Source of the DNA: Thermotoga sp.
GTDB taxonomy: Bacteria > Thermotogota > Thermotogae > Thermotogales > Thermotogaceae
DNA: 35,446 bases
NCBI RefSeq assembly: GCF_021162145.1
Contig: NZ_JAGGZH010000097.1
Location: forward strand, 1 to 35,446
Direction of reading: 5' to 3'
Notes under the pieces: generated by a model
Database searches by the model: none
The model's input: the letters and a program-made list of their open reading frames with translations, nothing else
What the model was told of the DNA's origin: nothing
Program-made: the position numbers and the translations under genes
Shown here: positions 19,171-27,812 of the stretch, piece after piece
Numbering within the stretch: position 1 is the stretch's first letter
How the letters are laid out: every line of letters starts with the position of its first letter

Positions 19171-20258
19171 ACGAAAGGTCTCTTGTGTTCTTCGTCATCG
19201 TTCTTCTGTGCGCCGGCTTCATGGCTCTCAGCAGTTTTGAGATGGTACAGGACTACATAAAACCCGCCAGTGGACGTTCTGTGATTCTGAACCATCTCAT
19301 GAAACTGACGGTGGCGCTCGTTTTCTTTGTAGTTTTCCTTTACACCGACCATAGGATGCTCTTCTCAAGACCGGTGATAGTGGGCGGATACGTTCTTTCT
19401 ATAGCCCTACTGGTGGTTGTGCTGATTCTTCCAGGCGGGGAAACGAGGACACACAGGTGGATGAACCTTGGCTATTTTTCCTTTCAACCCTCTGAGTTGG
19501 TCAAAATATACACGATCCTCTTTTTGGCGTGGTATGTTGAAAAAAACCAGCTGTTCATGAAACGCCTATTCAGAGGTTTTCTGAAGCCTTTACTTCTGGT
19601 ATCACCGTTTCTCTTTCTCATACTTGTGGAACCAGATTTCAGTACTTTTGCTTTGCTTTTTCTCACAGTTATGCTGACCCTCTACGTTGCCGAAACACGC
19701 GGCGTTTATGTCTTGACATTCTTTTCGATAGCACTGATTTTCTTCGTCTACACGTACAGAATGGGAATGTTGAACAACATCCTTAGGAGTTATCAAATAG
19801 AAAGACTCGTCTCTTACCTGAAAGGAAATGTTTCAGAACAGGTGATGAGAGCTGTCGAAGCGATAAGAAGTGGTGGAACTGTGGGAAAAGGTATGGTTTT
19901 GGGAGAGGAAAAGCTCTTCGTTCCGGTTGTAACCAGCGACTTCATACTGGCGATAGTTGGAGAAGAACTAGGTTACATCGGTCTTGGTGTGATCCTCTTT
20001 TCCTTCTATGGACTGGTACACAGTCTTGTGAAAGTGGTTTCCAGAATGCAACCGATACCTTCTGTTAAAACGTTCATCTCAGGCTTTGCAATTCTGATTA
20101 TGCTTCAAGTGATGGTGAACGTTGGAGTCGTATCTGGTATCTTCCCAGTGACGGGGGTGACACTTCCACTGGTGAGTTACGGTGGAAGTTCCCTTCTTGC
20201 CACGATGATAGGGTTTGGAATAGTCGGTAACATGATTCTGGAGAGTGAAAGAGAATGA
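19167..20258 (+). CDS. ftsW: Cell-division/elongation SEDS glycosyltransferase FtsW
   Basis: SEDS-family membrane protein that polymerises glycan from lipid II together with a class B penicillin-binding protein. The 363 residues contain about nine or ten helices, the [17 protein letters not shown] loop and the [18 protein letters not shown] signature, both diagnostic of FtsW/RodA. The start is TTG 19167, overlapping the murD stop as TTGA, with an AAAGGAGGG site. The partner transpeptidase is not encoded nearby. FtsW rather than RodA is inferred from its place inside the mur cluster. Confidence 0.93.
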   Translation: MNERSLVFFVIVLLCAGFMALSSFEMVQDYIKPASGRSVILNHLMKLTVALVFFVVFLYTDHRMLFSRPVIVGGYVLSIALLVVVLILPGGETRTHRWMNLGYFSFQPSELVKIYTILFLAWYVEKNQLFMKRLFRGFLKPLLLVSPFLFLILVEPDFSTFALLFLTVMLTLYVAETRGVYVLTFFSIALIFFVYTYRMGMLNNILRSYQIERLVSYLKGNVSEQVMRAVEAIRSGGTVGKGMVLGEEKLFVPVVTSDFILAIVGEELGYIGLGVILFSFYGLVHSLVKVVSRMQPIPSVKTFISGFAILIMLQVMVNVGVVSGIFPVTGVTLPLVSYGGSSLLATMIGFGIVGNMILESERE

Positions 20259-21274
20259 TACGAGTGGCCGCCGCAGGTGGAGGAACGGGAGGACACTTCT
20301 ACCCTTTACTTGCCACCCTTGAAACACTCTCTAGAAATGTGAAAACGAAGGTCCTGTTTTTTGCCGTGAAAGGAAAGATAGACGAAAAGGTAGTGAAACA
20401 GGAACATCCAGAGTACGAAGTTGTCACTTTGGATGTCAGGGGATTTCTCAGGCCACTCTATCATCCACAGAACCTCTGGCGAGCCACAAAAGTGATTAGC
20501 GCAATTTTGAAAGTCAAAAGAGAGCTCTACCGTTTCAAACCCGATGCAGTGCTTCTCACCGGTGGATACGTTTCGGGAGTTGTTGGGCTTGCAGCGAAAA
20601 ACATGAGAGTTCCCATCTTCTTGCACGAACAGAACGTGGTACCTGGTCTTGCTGTGCGGACTGTGGCAAGATACGCCAGAAAGATCTTCATTTCTTTTGA
20701 GAAAACGAAAGAATTTTTGGAAGAATGGAAAGACAGGATCGTCTTTACAGGTTGTCCTGTGAGGGAATCGGACGAGGAAGCAACTCTGGAAGATTTTGTA
20801 CTCGTTCTCGGAGGAAGTCTGGGAAGTGATCTGATAAACAGTCTAATGGAGAAAGTGTACCACAGGATCCCCCATCTTCGTTTCGTACATTCGACAGGAT
20901 CTCAAAAGTGGGCAGAAAGACTCTCCAGATTTCCAAACGTTGATGCCTACTCTTATATAGACAATATGCCTTCTCTATGGAAGAAGGCACGTATGTCCAT
21001 CTCCAGAGCGGGTGCGAGTACGATAGGTGAAATGCTCTATCACGGTGTGCCCGGCATCCTCATACCCTGGGAAGGTTCAGCAGAATCACATCAGCTTGAA
21101 AACGCTCTAGAAGCAGAAAGACTCAGTTATGCAATCGTCGTAAGAGAAAAAGAGGCTACTCCTCAGAGGATAATCGAGGCTATTGATAAAATAACGAAAA
21201 AAGGTAAAATAGAGAAGATGAAAGAAAATCCTGCGTCGATCATCTCGAGAGAAATAATGGGGGAGATAAGGTGA
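20255..21274 (+). CDS. murG: Lipid II synthase (GlcNAc transferase)
   Basis: Peripheral membrane glycosyltransferase that adds GlcNAc to lipid I. The 339 residues begin with the glycine-rich membrane-side loop GGGTGGHFYPLLA (8-20) and include LTGGYVSG, HEQNVVPGL, VLGGSLGSDLIN, and the UDP-GlcNAc site ISRAGASTIGEMLYHGVPGILIPW followed by HQLENA. It overlaps both ftsW and murC by four bases. Length and motif order are standard. Confidence 0.97.
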   Translation: MIRVAAAGGGTGGHFYPLLATLETLSRNVKTKVLFFAVKGKIDEKVVKQEHPEYEVVTLDVRGFLRPLYHPQNLWRATKVISAILKVKRELYRFKPDAVLLTGGYVSGVVGLAAKNMRVPIFLHEQNVVPGLAVRTVARYARKIFISFEKTKEFLEEWKDRIVFTGCPVRESDEEATLEDFVLVLGGSLGSDLINSLMEKVYHRIPHLRFVHSTGSQKWAERLSRFPNVDAYSYIDNMPSLWKKARMSISRAGASTIGEMLYHGVPGILIPWEGSAESHQLENALEAERLSYAIVVREKEATPQRIIEAIDKITKKGKIEKMKENPASIISREIMGEIR

Positions 21275-22644
21275 AAATTCATTTTGTTGGTATCGGTGGA
21301 ATTGGTATGAGCGCCCTCGCATTACACGAATTTTTCAATGGGAACGAAGTTTACGGCTCTAACATAGAAGAAACGGAGAGGACCACGTATCTAAGAAAAC
21401 TTAAAATACCCGTTTTCATTCCTCACTCCGAGGAAAATTGGTTCAATCCAGATGTTCTGGTCAAGACCCCGGCCGTTCGAGAGGACAATCCTGAGGTGGT
21501 CCGTGCGAGAAAGGAGAACGTGCCGGTTGAGAACAGGCTCTCTTATTTCAGAACGATCCTCGAACGGGAAGATAGAGAAGAATTTGCCGTCACGGGGACC
21601 GATGGAAAAACCACCACGACTGCCATGATCGCCCACGTTTTGAAACAGCTGAATAAATCTCCCACTGTGTTCCTTGGAGGTATCATGGGCTTGTTGGAAC
21701 ACGGTAACTACGAAGAGGGCAGAGGACCTATCGTTTACGAACTCGACGAGAGCGAGGAAACCTTTTCAAAATTTTCCCCGAACTATCTGATCATCACGAA
21801 CGCCAGAGGAGACCACCTTGAAAACTATGAAAACTCGATTTTGAAGTACAAAGCTGCGTTTGAGAGGATCAGCAAAAATTCAGATCTGGTGATCACCTTC
21901 GCTGAAGATAGACTCACCTCGCACTTGGGTGACGTGACCTTCGGTGTGAGAAGAGGGATGTATACACTGGAGATGAGAAGCGCCTCTCGTTCTAATCAAC
22001 GAGCAATCGTGGAAAAAAACGGGAAAAAATACGCGGAGTTGAAACTCAGGATCCCTGGTTTTCACAACGTTTTAAACGCTTTGGCGGTGACGGCTCTCTT
22101 TGATTCTCTGGGATACGACTTGGAAGAAGTTTTGAAAGCTCTGGAAGAGTTCCCAGGCGTTCAAAGGAGATTCTCGATATCGTACCGCGATCCAGAAAGC
22201 AACATATACGTGGTCGATGACTACGCACACACCCCGGAGGAGATAAAAAACCTCCTTCAGACGGCCAAAGAAGTCTTTGAAAACGAGAAAGTGGTAGTGA
22301 TCTTTCAACCCCATCGTTACTCACGCTTGGAAAGAGAAGATGGAAACTTCGCAAGAGCACTCCTGCTAGCAGATGAGGTGATAGTGACAGAAGTTTACGA
22401 TGCATTCGAAGAAAAGAAACCCAACGTCTCTGGGAAGATCATCTGGGATTCTCTGATGAATCTTGGGAAAGAAGCAAAATTCGTGAATGACCTTTCACAG
22501 CTGAACGATGTCATCACTCCCAAAAGCAACACCGTCTTTTTGTTCGTCGGAGCTGGAGACATCATCTACTTCTCGAAACGATTCGTGAAGGCGCTTCAGA
22601 GCTCTAGTAGCTCTCCTTCACGCGTCTTTGGATCGAAAAGATAA
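21271..22644 (+). CDS. murC: UDP-MurNAc:L-alanine ligase
   Basis: First Mur ligase; adds L-alanine to UDP-MurNAc. The 457 residues have the MurC N-terminal VGIGGIGMSALA and the P-loop GTDGKTTTT (109-117; aspartate where asparagine or another residue is common, as I also recall for T. maritima MurC). They also contain YELDESEETF, NARGDHLENY, GVQRRFS, DDYAHTPEE and FQPHRYSR. The start is GTG 21271 in a GTGA overlap with murG. The last 49 bases overlap the oppositely oriented phosphodiesterase gene. The operon ends here without murB, ddl, ftsQ, ftsA or ftsZ. Confidence 0.96.
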   Translation: MKIHFVGIGGIGMSALALHEFFNGNEVYGSNIEETERTTYLRKLKIPVFIPHSEENWFNPDVLVKTPAVREDNPEVVRARKENVPVENRLSYFRTILEREDREEFAVTGTDGKTTTTAMIAHVLKQLNKSPTVFLGGIMGLLEHGNYEEGRGPIVYELDESEETFSKFSPNYLIITNARGDHLENYENSILKYKAAFERISKNSDLVITFAEDRLTSHLGDVTFGVRRGMYTLEMRSASRSNQRAIVEKNGKKYAELKLRIPGFHNVLNALAVTALFDSLGYDLEEVLKALEEFPGVQRRFSISYRDPESNIYVVDDYAHTPEEIKNLLQTAKEVFENEKVVVIFQPHRYSRLEREDGNFARALLLADEVIVTEVYDAFEEKKPNVSGKIIWDSLMNLGKEAKFVNDLSQLNDVITPKSNTVFLFVGAGDIIYFSKRFVKALQSSSSSPSRVFGSKR

Positions 22645-23072
22645 ACAGTTGACTTCCCGGTGAGATATCCGCACAACTCCCCAGGGTTGATGATCAGGGT
22701 CTTTCCCACTTTCCTCACATCGATCTGATGAGTATGGCCGTAGAGTATCAGATCGTACTCCTGGGAATTCGCCAGGGTTTCTATCAGGATGGGCTCGTGC
22801 ATCATCACCACTTTCAAACCATCTGCTTCGACAACAGCGGGTGGTTTCACAATCCTCCCATCGCTCTTTCTGTGAAGAAGCAGAACTTCCCCATCGTTGT
22901 TTCCAAATACTCCGTGAAACTCCACCCCCTCTTTCAAGAGCTTCCCCAGAATGAAAGGCGCGACGAAATCTCCACAATGGAAGACCCTTTCCACCTTCCT
23001 TTCAGAAATCAGGTCTTCAACCTTTTCCAGAGCGTTCATGTTATCGTGGGAATCGCTCAGAATCAACCACAT
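22596..23072 (-). CDS. YfcE/MJ0936-type metallophosphodiesterase
   Basis: Small calcineurin-like phosphodiesterase of 158 residues, probably with two metal ions; in vitro substrates of relatives are artificial phosphodiesters and the natural one is unknown. All metal ligands are visible: D7-x-H9 (SDSH), G34-D35, G57-N-N59-D60, H92 (MMHE) and G112-H-T-H115. The ATG at 23072 has GGAGGTGAGG upstream and lies four bases after the AEC gene. The 3' end runs 49 bases into the end of murC on the other strand. Confidence 0.93.
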   Translation of the reverse strand: MWLILSDSHDNMNALEKVEDLISERKVERVFHCGDFVAPFILGKLLKEGVEFHGVFGNNDGEVLLLHRKSDGRIVKPPAVVEADGLKVVMMHEPILIETLANSQEYDLILYGHTHQIDVRKVGKTLIINPGELCGYLTGKSTVYLFDPKTREGELLEL

Positions 23073-23076
23073 ATCC

Positions 23077-23937
23077 TCACCTCCAAAAGTGGTTTATCAG
23101 CAAGATAATAGCCAATGAAACGATCGTGGAGAAAGTGATCAGTCCGCTCGCCAACTCGGAATCGTAGTCTTTCTCTATGGAATAGACGAGGGTCATAATG
23201 GCGGACGGAAGGAGTGGGGAAAGAAATAGGTTCATCTCCTCGAACGACGAGAGTGTGAAGATCCTTACTGCGAGCAGAGATACGATGAAACCCAGGAAGT
23301 ACTTTACAGTGCTTGCCATCAGTATCAATCGGACTCTCTCGAAGACGGATTTGAAACTCAGGTAGTACCCAACAAGAAAGAAGACCAAAAAAGCGTTGGC
23401 GTTCTTTATTGTCTGTGCGACCTTGAGAATTATCTCCGGGGGAACGAGTCCAAATACGTTGAGAGTCAAGCTCAATATAAGAGTGAGAAAAGGCGGAAAC
23501 TCAAAGACCTTCAAAACCCCCTTGATGTTTGCTCTCTCTGCTACAGCTTTTCCCACCCCGAATATGAAAAAAGAATTTCCCAGATCGAAGAGAGCGTAAT
23601 TGACGACAGAATCGATCCCCCACAGGCTTTCGGCTAGAGGATACATGAACAGACCCGTGTTGAATCCCACAAAAGAGAGAATGAGAGGGACTCTCACCCT
23701 CGAATCCTCTACTCTTGAAAAGATCAAAAAAGCAACCGATATCAAAACCAGGTTGCTCAGTATACCAGTAATGGTGAAAGCGAACTTCGAGAAGTGAAAG
23801 TGCGCAGTGGACAGGCTGTAAAAGACTGCTGCCGGCAGGGTGAAATTCACCACCAGCCTCGAGAGAACCTTTCCAGTTTCTTTCTCGAAGAACTTCTTCG
23901 TCAAGTACCCGATCAGTATCACGATCGAAAACTCCAT
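23077..23937 (-). CDS. AEC-family (auxin efflux carrier-like) transporter
   Basis: Integral membrane protein of 286 residues with about nine or ten hydrophobic segments in two similar halves. The pattern LVVNFTLPAAVFYSLS early and GFNTGLFMYPLAESLWG later is characteristic of the AEC carrier family, whose bacterial members export or import small organic acids. The substrate cannot be read from sequence. It follows the nuoF terminator by about 30 bases behind an AGGGGTG site and is paired with the phosphodiesterase downstream. Transcription must come from a local promoter or from readthrough. Confidence 0.88.
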   Translation of the reverse strand: MEFSIVILIGYLTKKFFEKETGKVLSRLVVNFTLPAAVFYSLSTAHFHFSKFAFTITGILSNLVLISVAFLIFSRVEDSRVRVPLILSFVGFNTGLFMYPLAESLWGIDSVVNYALFDLGNSFFIFGVGKAVAERANIKGVLKVFEFPPFLTLILSLTLNVFGLVPPEIILKVAQTIKNANAFLVFFLVGYYLSFKSVFERVRLILMASTVKYFLGFIVSLLAVRIFTLSSFEEMNLFLSPLLPSAIMTLVYSIEKDYDSELASGLITFSTIVSLAIILLINHFWR

Positions 23938-23968
23938 TCAATACACCCCTGATGGAATTTTATCAAAC

Positions 23969-23997
23969 AAAGAGGACGCCTTCTTGGCGTCCTCTTT
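23969..23997 (-). terminator. Strong intrinsic terminator after the nuoF-like gene
   Basis: A perfect 12-base stem (AAAGAGGACGCC / GGCGTCCTCTTT) with a 5-base loop is followed on the minus strand by TTTGTTTG. The first stem bases overlap the nuoF stop codon (TAA at 23996-23998). The stem also has an A-run on its other side, so it could work bidirectionally. Confidence 0.88.
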
Positions 23998-25633
23998 ATC
24001 TGTTCTTGACACTTATCTTTCTCGATGCTTTTTTCTTTTTGAATTCACATACACCCGCAGGGCATTCTCTGACTTCAATGTGCGCCCTGAACTCATCTTC
24101 GAAGTTGTCGATTATTGAAAGTAACGGTACTGGGATGCTTTGACCGAGTCCACAGAACGACGTTTCCCCTGCGTTTTTTGCCACTTTTCTGAGAAGATCC
24201 AGATCCTCTTCCCTTCCTTCTCCTCTGCTTATTCTCTCCAGTATCTGAACAGCGATCTTCGTTCCTTCTCTACAGGGTGTACATTTACCACAGGATTCGT
24301 GCTCGAAGAACTTCATAACGGTGAGCGCAAGATTCACTGCGCAGTGTGACTCATCTGCAACGAGGATGACTCCAGAGCCGAGAGAAACACCGTACTTCGC
24401 GTACGAGTCGAAGTCCAGGGGTACGTCGAGCTTGTCGGGTCCTATGAACGTTCCCGCACTACCACCTGTCTGTACCAGTTTCAATTTCTTTCCTTTTTCC
24501 ACACCTCCACCGAACCTGAAGATCAAATCTCTCACCGTTACACCCATGGGTACCTCCACGATACCCTTCCTCACCACGTTTCCTACAAGAGAAAAGACCT
24601 TGGTTCCGGGCGATGATTCTGTGCCGAACTTTCTGAACCAATCCGCTCCGTTCAGAATGATTCTCGGGACATTCACAAAAGTTTCAACGTTATTCACAAC
24701 CGTTGGCTTTCCAAACAAGCCAAAAGTTGGTGGGTACGGTGGTTTTAGTCTGGGGCGCGCGGGCTTACCCTCTATGGACTCTATCAGGGCAGTCTCTTCA
24801 CCCGCTACGTAGGCGCCCGCACCCAGTCTGACCTTCAAGTCGAAGGAAAAGCCCGTTCCGAGAATGTTCTCGCCCAAAAACCCATATTCGTAAGCTTGAT
24901 CTATCGCCCTTCTCAGGATCTCAATGGAGCTGTAGTACTCACCCCTTATGTATATGTAACCTTTTCTCGCTCCAACCGCGTAGCCTGCTATGATCATACC
25001 CTCTATCAAAGAATGTGGATCTCCTTCCATGATGAGCCTGTCCTTGAAGGTACCGGGTTCCCCTTCGTCTGCATTGCAAAGGACATACTTTTGATCGGAA
25101 GAAGCTTTGTAGGTGAACTCCCACTTCAAACCTGTTGGAAAGCCTGCCCCTCCTCTTCCTCTGAGACCACTTCGCTTTATCTCTCCTATTACCTCTTCTG
25201 GTTTCATCTGAAGGGCCTTTGCGAGGGCAAAATATCCATCCCTTGCTATGTACTCTTCTATACGTGTGGGATCTATCTTCCCCACGTTCTTCAGAACGAT
25301 ACGTGTTTCTTCCGCTACCCTCTCCACTTCCACCGTTCCTTTTATCTGATCCTCCGATACTTCGAGACCCGGTATCCTTCTTCCTTTCAATATGTGCTCT
25401 TCGAAAACCCTTTTCACGTCACCCTCACTCTTCACAATGTAGAAAACACCATCCGGAAGGATGGAGACAATCACACCTTCAGGATAAACTCCCATACTTC
25501 CCGTTTCCAGGACATCCACAGAATCTGACAGATTGTGATCTCTAACAAGATCCCTCAAGTAGTTGAGAAAGTGGCGCGCTCCCATCAGAACACTGTTGGA
25601 GTCCACAGAGACAAGAACGGTGATCGGTTTCAT
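23996..25633 (-). CDS. NuoF/HydB-like flavoprotein with one [4Fe-4S] site
   Basis: NAD(H)-binding subunit related to NuoF and to HydB of bifurcating hydrogenases. The 545 residues comprise an N-terminal thioredoxin-like region (about 1-115) with no cysteine at all. They then have the FMN/NADH module (LRGRGGAGFPTGLKW, NADEGEPGTFKDR, GAGAYVAGEETALIESIEG), an SLBB region (about 330-400) and the cluster motif C448, C451, C454 and C494 (SCGKCTPCREGT, SFCGLG). The C-terminus keeps CPAGVC (524-529) but stops before the ferredoxin extension found in HydB-type proteins. It overlaps nuoE by ATGA. No hydrogenase or other catalytic subunit is adjacent, so its electron partner is unknown. Confidence 0.92.
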   Translation of the reverse strand: MKPITVLVSVDSNSVLMGARHFLNYLRDLVRDHNLSDSVDVLETGSMGVYPEGVIVSILPDGVFYIVKSEGDVKRVFEEHILKGRRIPGLEVSEDQIKGTVEVERVAEETRIVLKNVGKIDPTRIEEYIARDGYFALAKALQMKPEEVIGEIKRSGLRGRGGAGFPTGLKWEFTYKASSDQKYVLCNADEGEPGTFKDRLIMEGDPHSLIEGMIIAGYAVGARKGYIYIRGEYYSSIEILRRAIDQAYEYGFLGENILGTGFSFDLKVRLGAGAYVAGEETALIESIEGKPARPRLKPPYPPTFGLFGKPTVVNNVETFVNVPRIILNGADWFRKFGTESSPGTKVFSLVGNVVRKGIVEVPMGVTVRDLIFRFGGGVEKGKKLKLVQTGGSAGTFIGPDKLDVPLDFDSYAKYGVSLGSGVILVADESHCAVNLALTVMKFFEHESCGKCTPCREGTKIAVQILERISRGEGREEDLDLLRKVAKNAGETSFCGLGQSIPVPLLSIIDNFEDEFRAHIEVRECPAGVCEFKKKKASRKISVKNR

Positions 25634-26103
25634 TTCCCCTCACCTCTCAGCTTGTTTATGAGATCTCTCACTTTCTCTGGTGTCATGTTTCCATAGTATT
25701 CGTCGTTCACCATGATCACAGGTGCTACACCGCAAAGCCCCAGGCAACTCGTCATTTCGAGAGTGAACATGTTGTCGGGAGTGGTTTGACCGAAGTCTAT
25801 TTTCAGGGTCTCTTTTAACGCCTTCACCACTTCCCTCCCGTTCTCCACATGACACGGGAGACTTTCACACACTCTGATCACGTACTTTCCCCTCGGCTTC
25901 GTGGAGAACATCGTGTAGAAGGTGAGGACTTCATACACCTTCGAGAGGGGAACGTTGAGCTCTTCCGCAACGATCTCGGCTGCCTCAGGCGGTATGAAGT
26001 TCTTGAAATGTTTTTGGATCTCGTGAAGGGTGTTTATCAGGGTATCCCTCTCTTCCGCCGATTCTTTTGCTTTCTGGATGATCCCGATTATTACATCCCT
26101 CAT
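25630..26103 (-). CDS. NuoE-like [2Fe-2S] subunit
   Basis: Thioredoxin-like ferredoxin subunit that partners NuoF-type flavoproteins. The 157 residues contain the four cluster ligands C79-x4-C84 (CESLPC) and C120-x3-C124 (CLGLC), with the helical N-terminal bundle including IPPEAAEIVAEELNVPLSKVYEVLTFY. I start it at ATG 26103, directly after a strong GGGGGAGG site; the frame is open 13 codons further but without a site. It has its own promoter and a Rex-like operator in the leader. Confidence 0.93.
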   Translation of the reverse strand: MRDVIIGIIQKAKESAEERDTLINTLHEIQKHFKNFIPPEAAEIVAEELNVPLSKVYEVLTFYTMFSTKPRGKYVIRVCESLPCHVENGREVVKALKETLKIDFGQTTPDNMFTLEMTSCLGLCGVAPVIMVNDEYYGNMTPEKVRDLINKLRGEGK

Positions 26104-26116
26104 GTGTCCTCCCCCT

Positions 26117-26134
26117 TCGTCAAAAATTTCACAA
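26117..26134 (-). promoter_or_regulatory. Candidate Rex (NADH/NAD+ sensor) operator
   Basis: The 18-base plus-strand sequence TCGTCAAAAATTTCACAA matches the general Rex palindrome TTGTGAA-N4-TTCACAA at 12 of 14 specified bases, with one half perfect. It lies just downstream of the predicted transcription start and upstream of the nuoE ribosome site, a position suited to repression. The Rex gene itself is not in the window. The match is by eye to a remembered consensus. Confidence 0.5.
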
Positions 26135-26147
26135 TTATTCATAGAAA

Positions 26148-26156
26148 ATTATACCA
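26148..26156 (-). promoter_or_regulatory. Extended -10 promoter for nuoE-nuoF
   Basis: The minus strand reads TGG-TATAAT, a perfect -10 with the TGn extension, 45 bases before the nuoE ATG and just after the DUF554 gene. No clear -35 box is seen. The same TGG-TATA architecture occurs in front of rpmB. Confidence 0.65.
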
Positions 26157-26171
26157 CTTCTACCCCAGCAT

Positions 26172-26846
26172 TCAGAAAAGGTTTTTCAGCCAATCAAAGA
26201 GTGGCGTTAGAACAAGTGCTGGAAGGAGATTCCCAACCATCACTTTCTTCAACTCGAGGATCCTTATTCCAAGGCCTAAAATCATGATCCCCCCCGTTCC
26301 AACGAAATCGGCAATGAAAGTGTCACCAGTGAGAAAGGTGAGATTCCGTGCAAAGGCAACAAGTAACCCCTGAACGATGAACACAGAGAGGGCAGATAGA
26401 AACACTCCCGTTCCCAAGGTTGCTGTGAGAACGGTGGCAGAAACAGTATCGAGGACTGTCTTTATGAGGATCAACTCCGCGTTTCCAGAGATTCCTATGT
26501 TTATAGAACCGATGATCGTCATCGGACCAACGAGGAAAAGCAACGAAGACGCCAGAAAGCTCTCTGCGAACCCATGGGAATTTCTAAATTTCATGCCAAG
26601 ATTTTCTATTCTGTCTTCGATCTTCAAAAGCTCTCCGATCACTCCACCAGCAACGAGTGAGAGTAATATCAGCAAAAAGTCGTTCCCCTGGATGATCATG
26701 TGCACACCTATCCCCAGTGTGGTGAGTCCTATCACCGTGAAAAGGGTCTCATGGAGTCTCTGGGGAATTCTCTTCTTGAAGACGGCACCAACAAAGGCTC
26801 CAAAGAGCACCCCAAGGGAATTCAGGAGAACGGCGTAATGAAACAT
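26172..26846 (-). CDS. DUF554-family membrane protein
   Basis: Uncharacterised integral membrane protein of about 224 residues with seven or so hydrophobic segments. The arrangement LLNSLGVLFGAFVGAVFKK at the start, GGVIGELLKIEDRIE after the third segment and SLLFLVGPMTIIGSI fits the DUF554 (YdfK-like) family, possible transporters of unknown substrate. The start may be GTG 26849 or ATG 26846; both follow GGGAGG and overlap the upstream stop. It is coupled to the PLP enzyme gene, which may hint at transport of an amino acid or related compound (inference). Confidence 0.88.
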   Translation of the reverse strand: MFHYAVLLNSLGVLFGAFVGAVFKKRIPQRLHETLFTVIGLTTLGIGVHMIIQGNDFLLILLSLVAGGVIGELLKIEDRIENLGMKFRNSHGFAESFLASSLLFLVGPMTIIGSINIGISGNAELILIKTVLDTVSATVLTATLGTGVFLSALSVFIVQGLLVAFARNLTFLTGDTFIADFVGTGGIMILGLGIRILELKKVMVGNLLPALVLTPLFDWLKNLF

Positions 26847-27784
26847 CACAACAACCTCCCACTCTGTGCGAATACCCCGAATATTCCTCCTGTGTGGACG
26901 AACAGAACCCTCTTCCTAGAGGATCTGAACATCTCCAAAGTTCCCCTGAAAGCCTTCGATGTGTATACTGGATCAAGAACGATTGCTTCCTTGGCTGCGA
27001 CCTCCTTTATGACGTTTACGTCTTCATCGGAGGGAATAGCGTAGCCCGGTCCCCTGTACGAATCCACTATCTCGAAATCAGGCTTCCCCACCCTCACACC
27101 AAGATTTTCCATATCTCTAACAATTCTCTTCACTTTTTCAACGAAGTAATCCGCGTCTCTTGTCGTGACATTCACACCGATCACCGGGACACGGTACCCC
27201 AAGAAAGAAAGAGCTGCCGATATTCCCGCTATCGTCCCTCCGCTCCCTACAGCACAGACTATGGCATCGAGCGCCTCAACATCGATCTGATCCTTCAACT
27301 CCATTACCATGTTGAAGTACCCGAGGGCTCCGAGTGCGTTTGAACCTCCTTCCGGTACGATGTATACATTCTCCCCATTCCTCTCTCTTTCTTTCTTGTA
27401 CTCCAAGAAGATCTCGTCGATGTTTTCGTATTCCTCTGGAGATACTTCCACGATTTCCGCACCGAGGAGCATATCCAGGAGAAGATTTCCGTTCAAAACT
27501 TTTTCACCTTTCCTGAGGAACAGAACAGGTTTCAACCCAAGCTGTTTGGAAACGTACGCGGTTGCTCTGGCGTGGTTCGATTGAATGCCACCACAGGTGA
27601 AGACCGTCGTCGCCCCCTGTTTCAAAGCATCTCCCATCAGATACTCAAGCTTTCTGATCTTGTTCCCAGAGCCCAGAAGCTCCGTGAGGTCGTCTCTTTT
27701 GACGTAGAGATCGAACCCGTATTCCACCGAGATTCTTCTCAGGAATTGAACAGGAGTGGGTTTGAAGGCGAGATCAACCCTCAT
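26846..27784 (-). CDS. PLP enzyme of the ACC deaminase / D-cysteine desulfhydrase family
   Basis: Fold-type II pyridoxal-phosphate enzyme of 312 residues. The PLP lysine is probably K42 in GSGNKIRKLEYL; other family motifs are KRDDLTELLGSGN, GGIQSNHARATA, PEGGSNALGALGYF and the phosphate loop AVGSGGTIAG. Most hyperthermophile members act as D-cysteine desulfhydrases or on D-amino acids rather than on ACC, so a D-amino acid role is likely here but unproven. Thermotoga peptidoglycan contains D-lysine, which makes D-amino acid metabolism relevant. ATG 27784 follows AAAGGAGGGG. Confidence 0.9.
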   Translation of the reverse strand: MRVDLAFKPTPVQFLRRISVEYGFDLYVKRDDLTELLGSGNKIRKLEYLMGDALKQGATTVFTCGGIQSNHARATAYVSKQLGLKPVLFLRKGEKVLNGNLLLDMLLGAEIVEVSPEEYENIDEIFLEYKKERERNGENVYIVPEGGSNALGALGYFNMVMELKDQIDVEALDAIVCAVGSGGTIAGISAALSFLGYRVPVIGVNVTTRDADYFVEKVKRIVRDMENLGVRVGKPDFEIVDSYRGPGYAIPSDEDVNVIKEVAAKEAIVLDPVYTSKAFRGTLEMFRSSRKRVLFVHTGGIFGVFAQSGRLL

Positions 27785-27806
27785 AGCTTCCCCTCCTTTC
27801 GTTTGT

Positions 27807-27812
27807 TAAAAT
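27807..27812 (+). promoter_or_regulatory. Candidate -10 element for the biotin ligase gene
   Basis: TAAAAT, about 28 bases before GTG 27835, with a GAGGTG ribosome site between. The -35 region is poor. It overlaps the -10 of the opposite promoter by two bases. Confidence 0.35.

Noticed and set aside
22598-22614. AGAGCT-CTAGT-AGCTCT inverted repeat at the murC/phosphodiesterase overlap
   Set aside because: Lies inside coding sequence of both genes and is not followed by a T-run; a 6-base stem is too weak to call a terminator.
24896-25528. Plus-strand open frame of 210 codons opposite the nuoF-like gene
   Set aside because: Tyr/Phe/His-rich translation without motifs or a ribosome site; the opposite strand encodes a clear NuoF-like protein.
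26377-26838. Plus-strand open frame opposite the DUF554 gene
   Set aside because: Mirror of hydrophobic codons; no ribosome site or motif.
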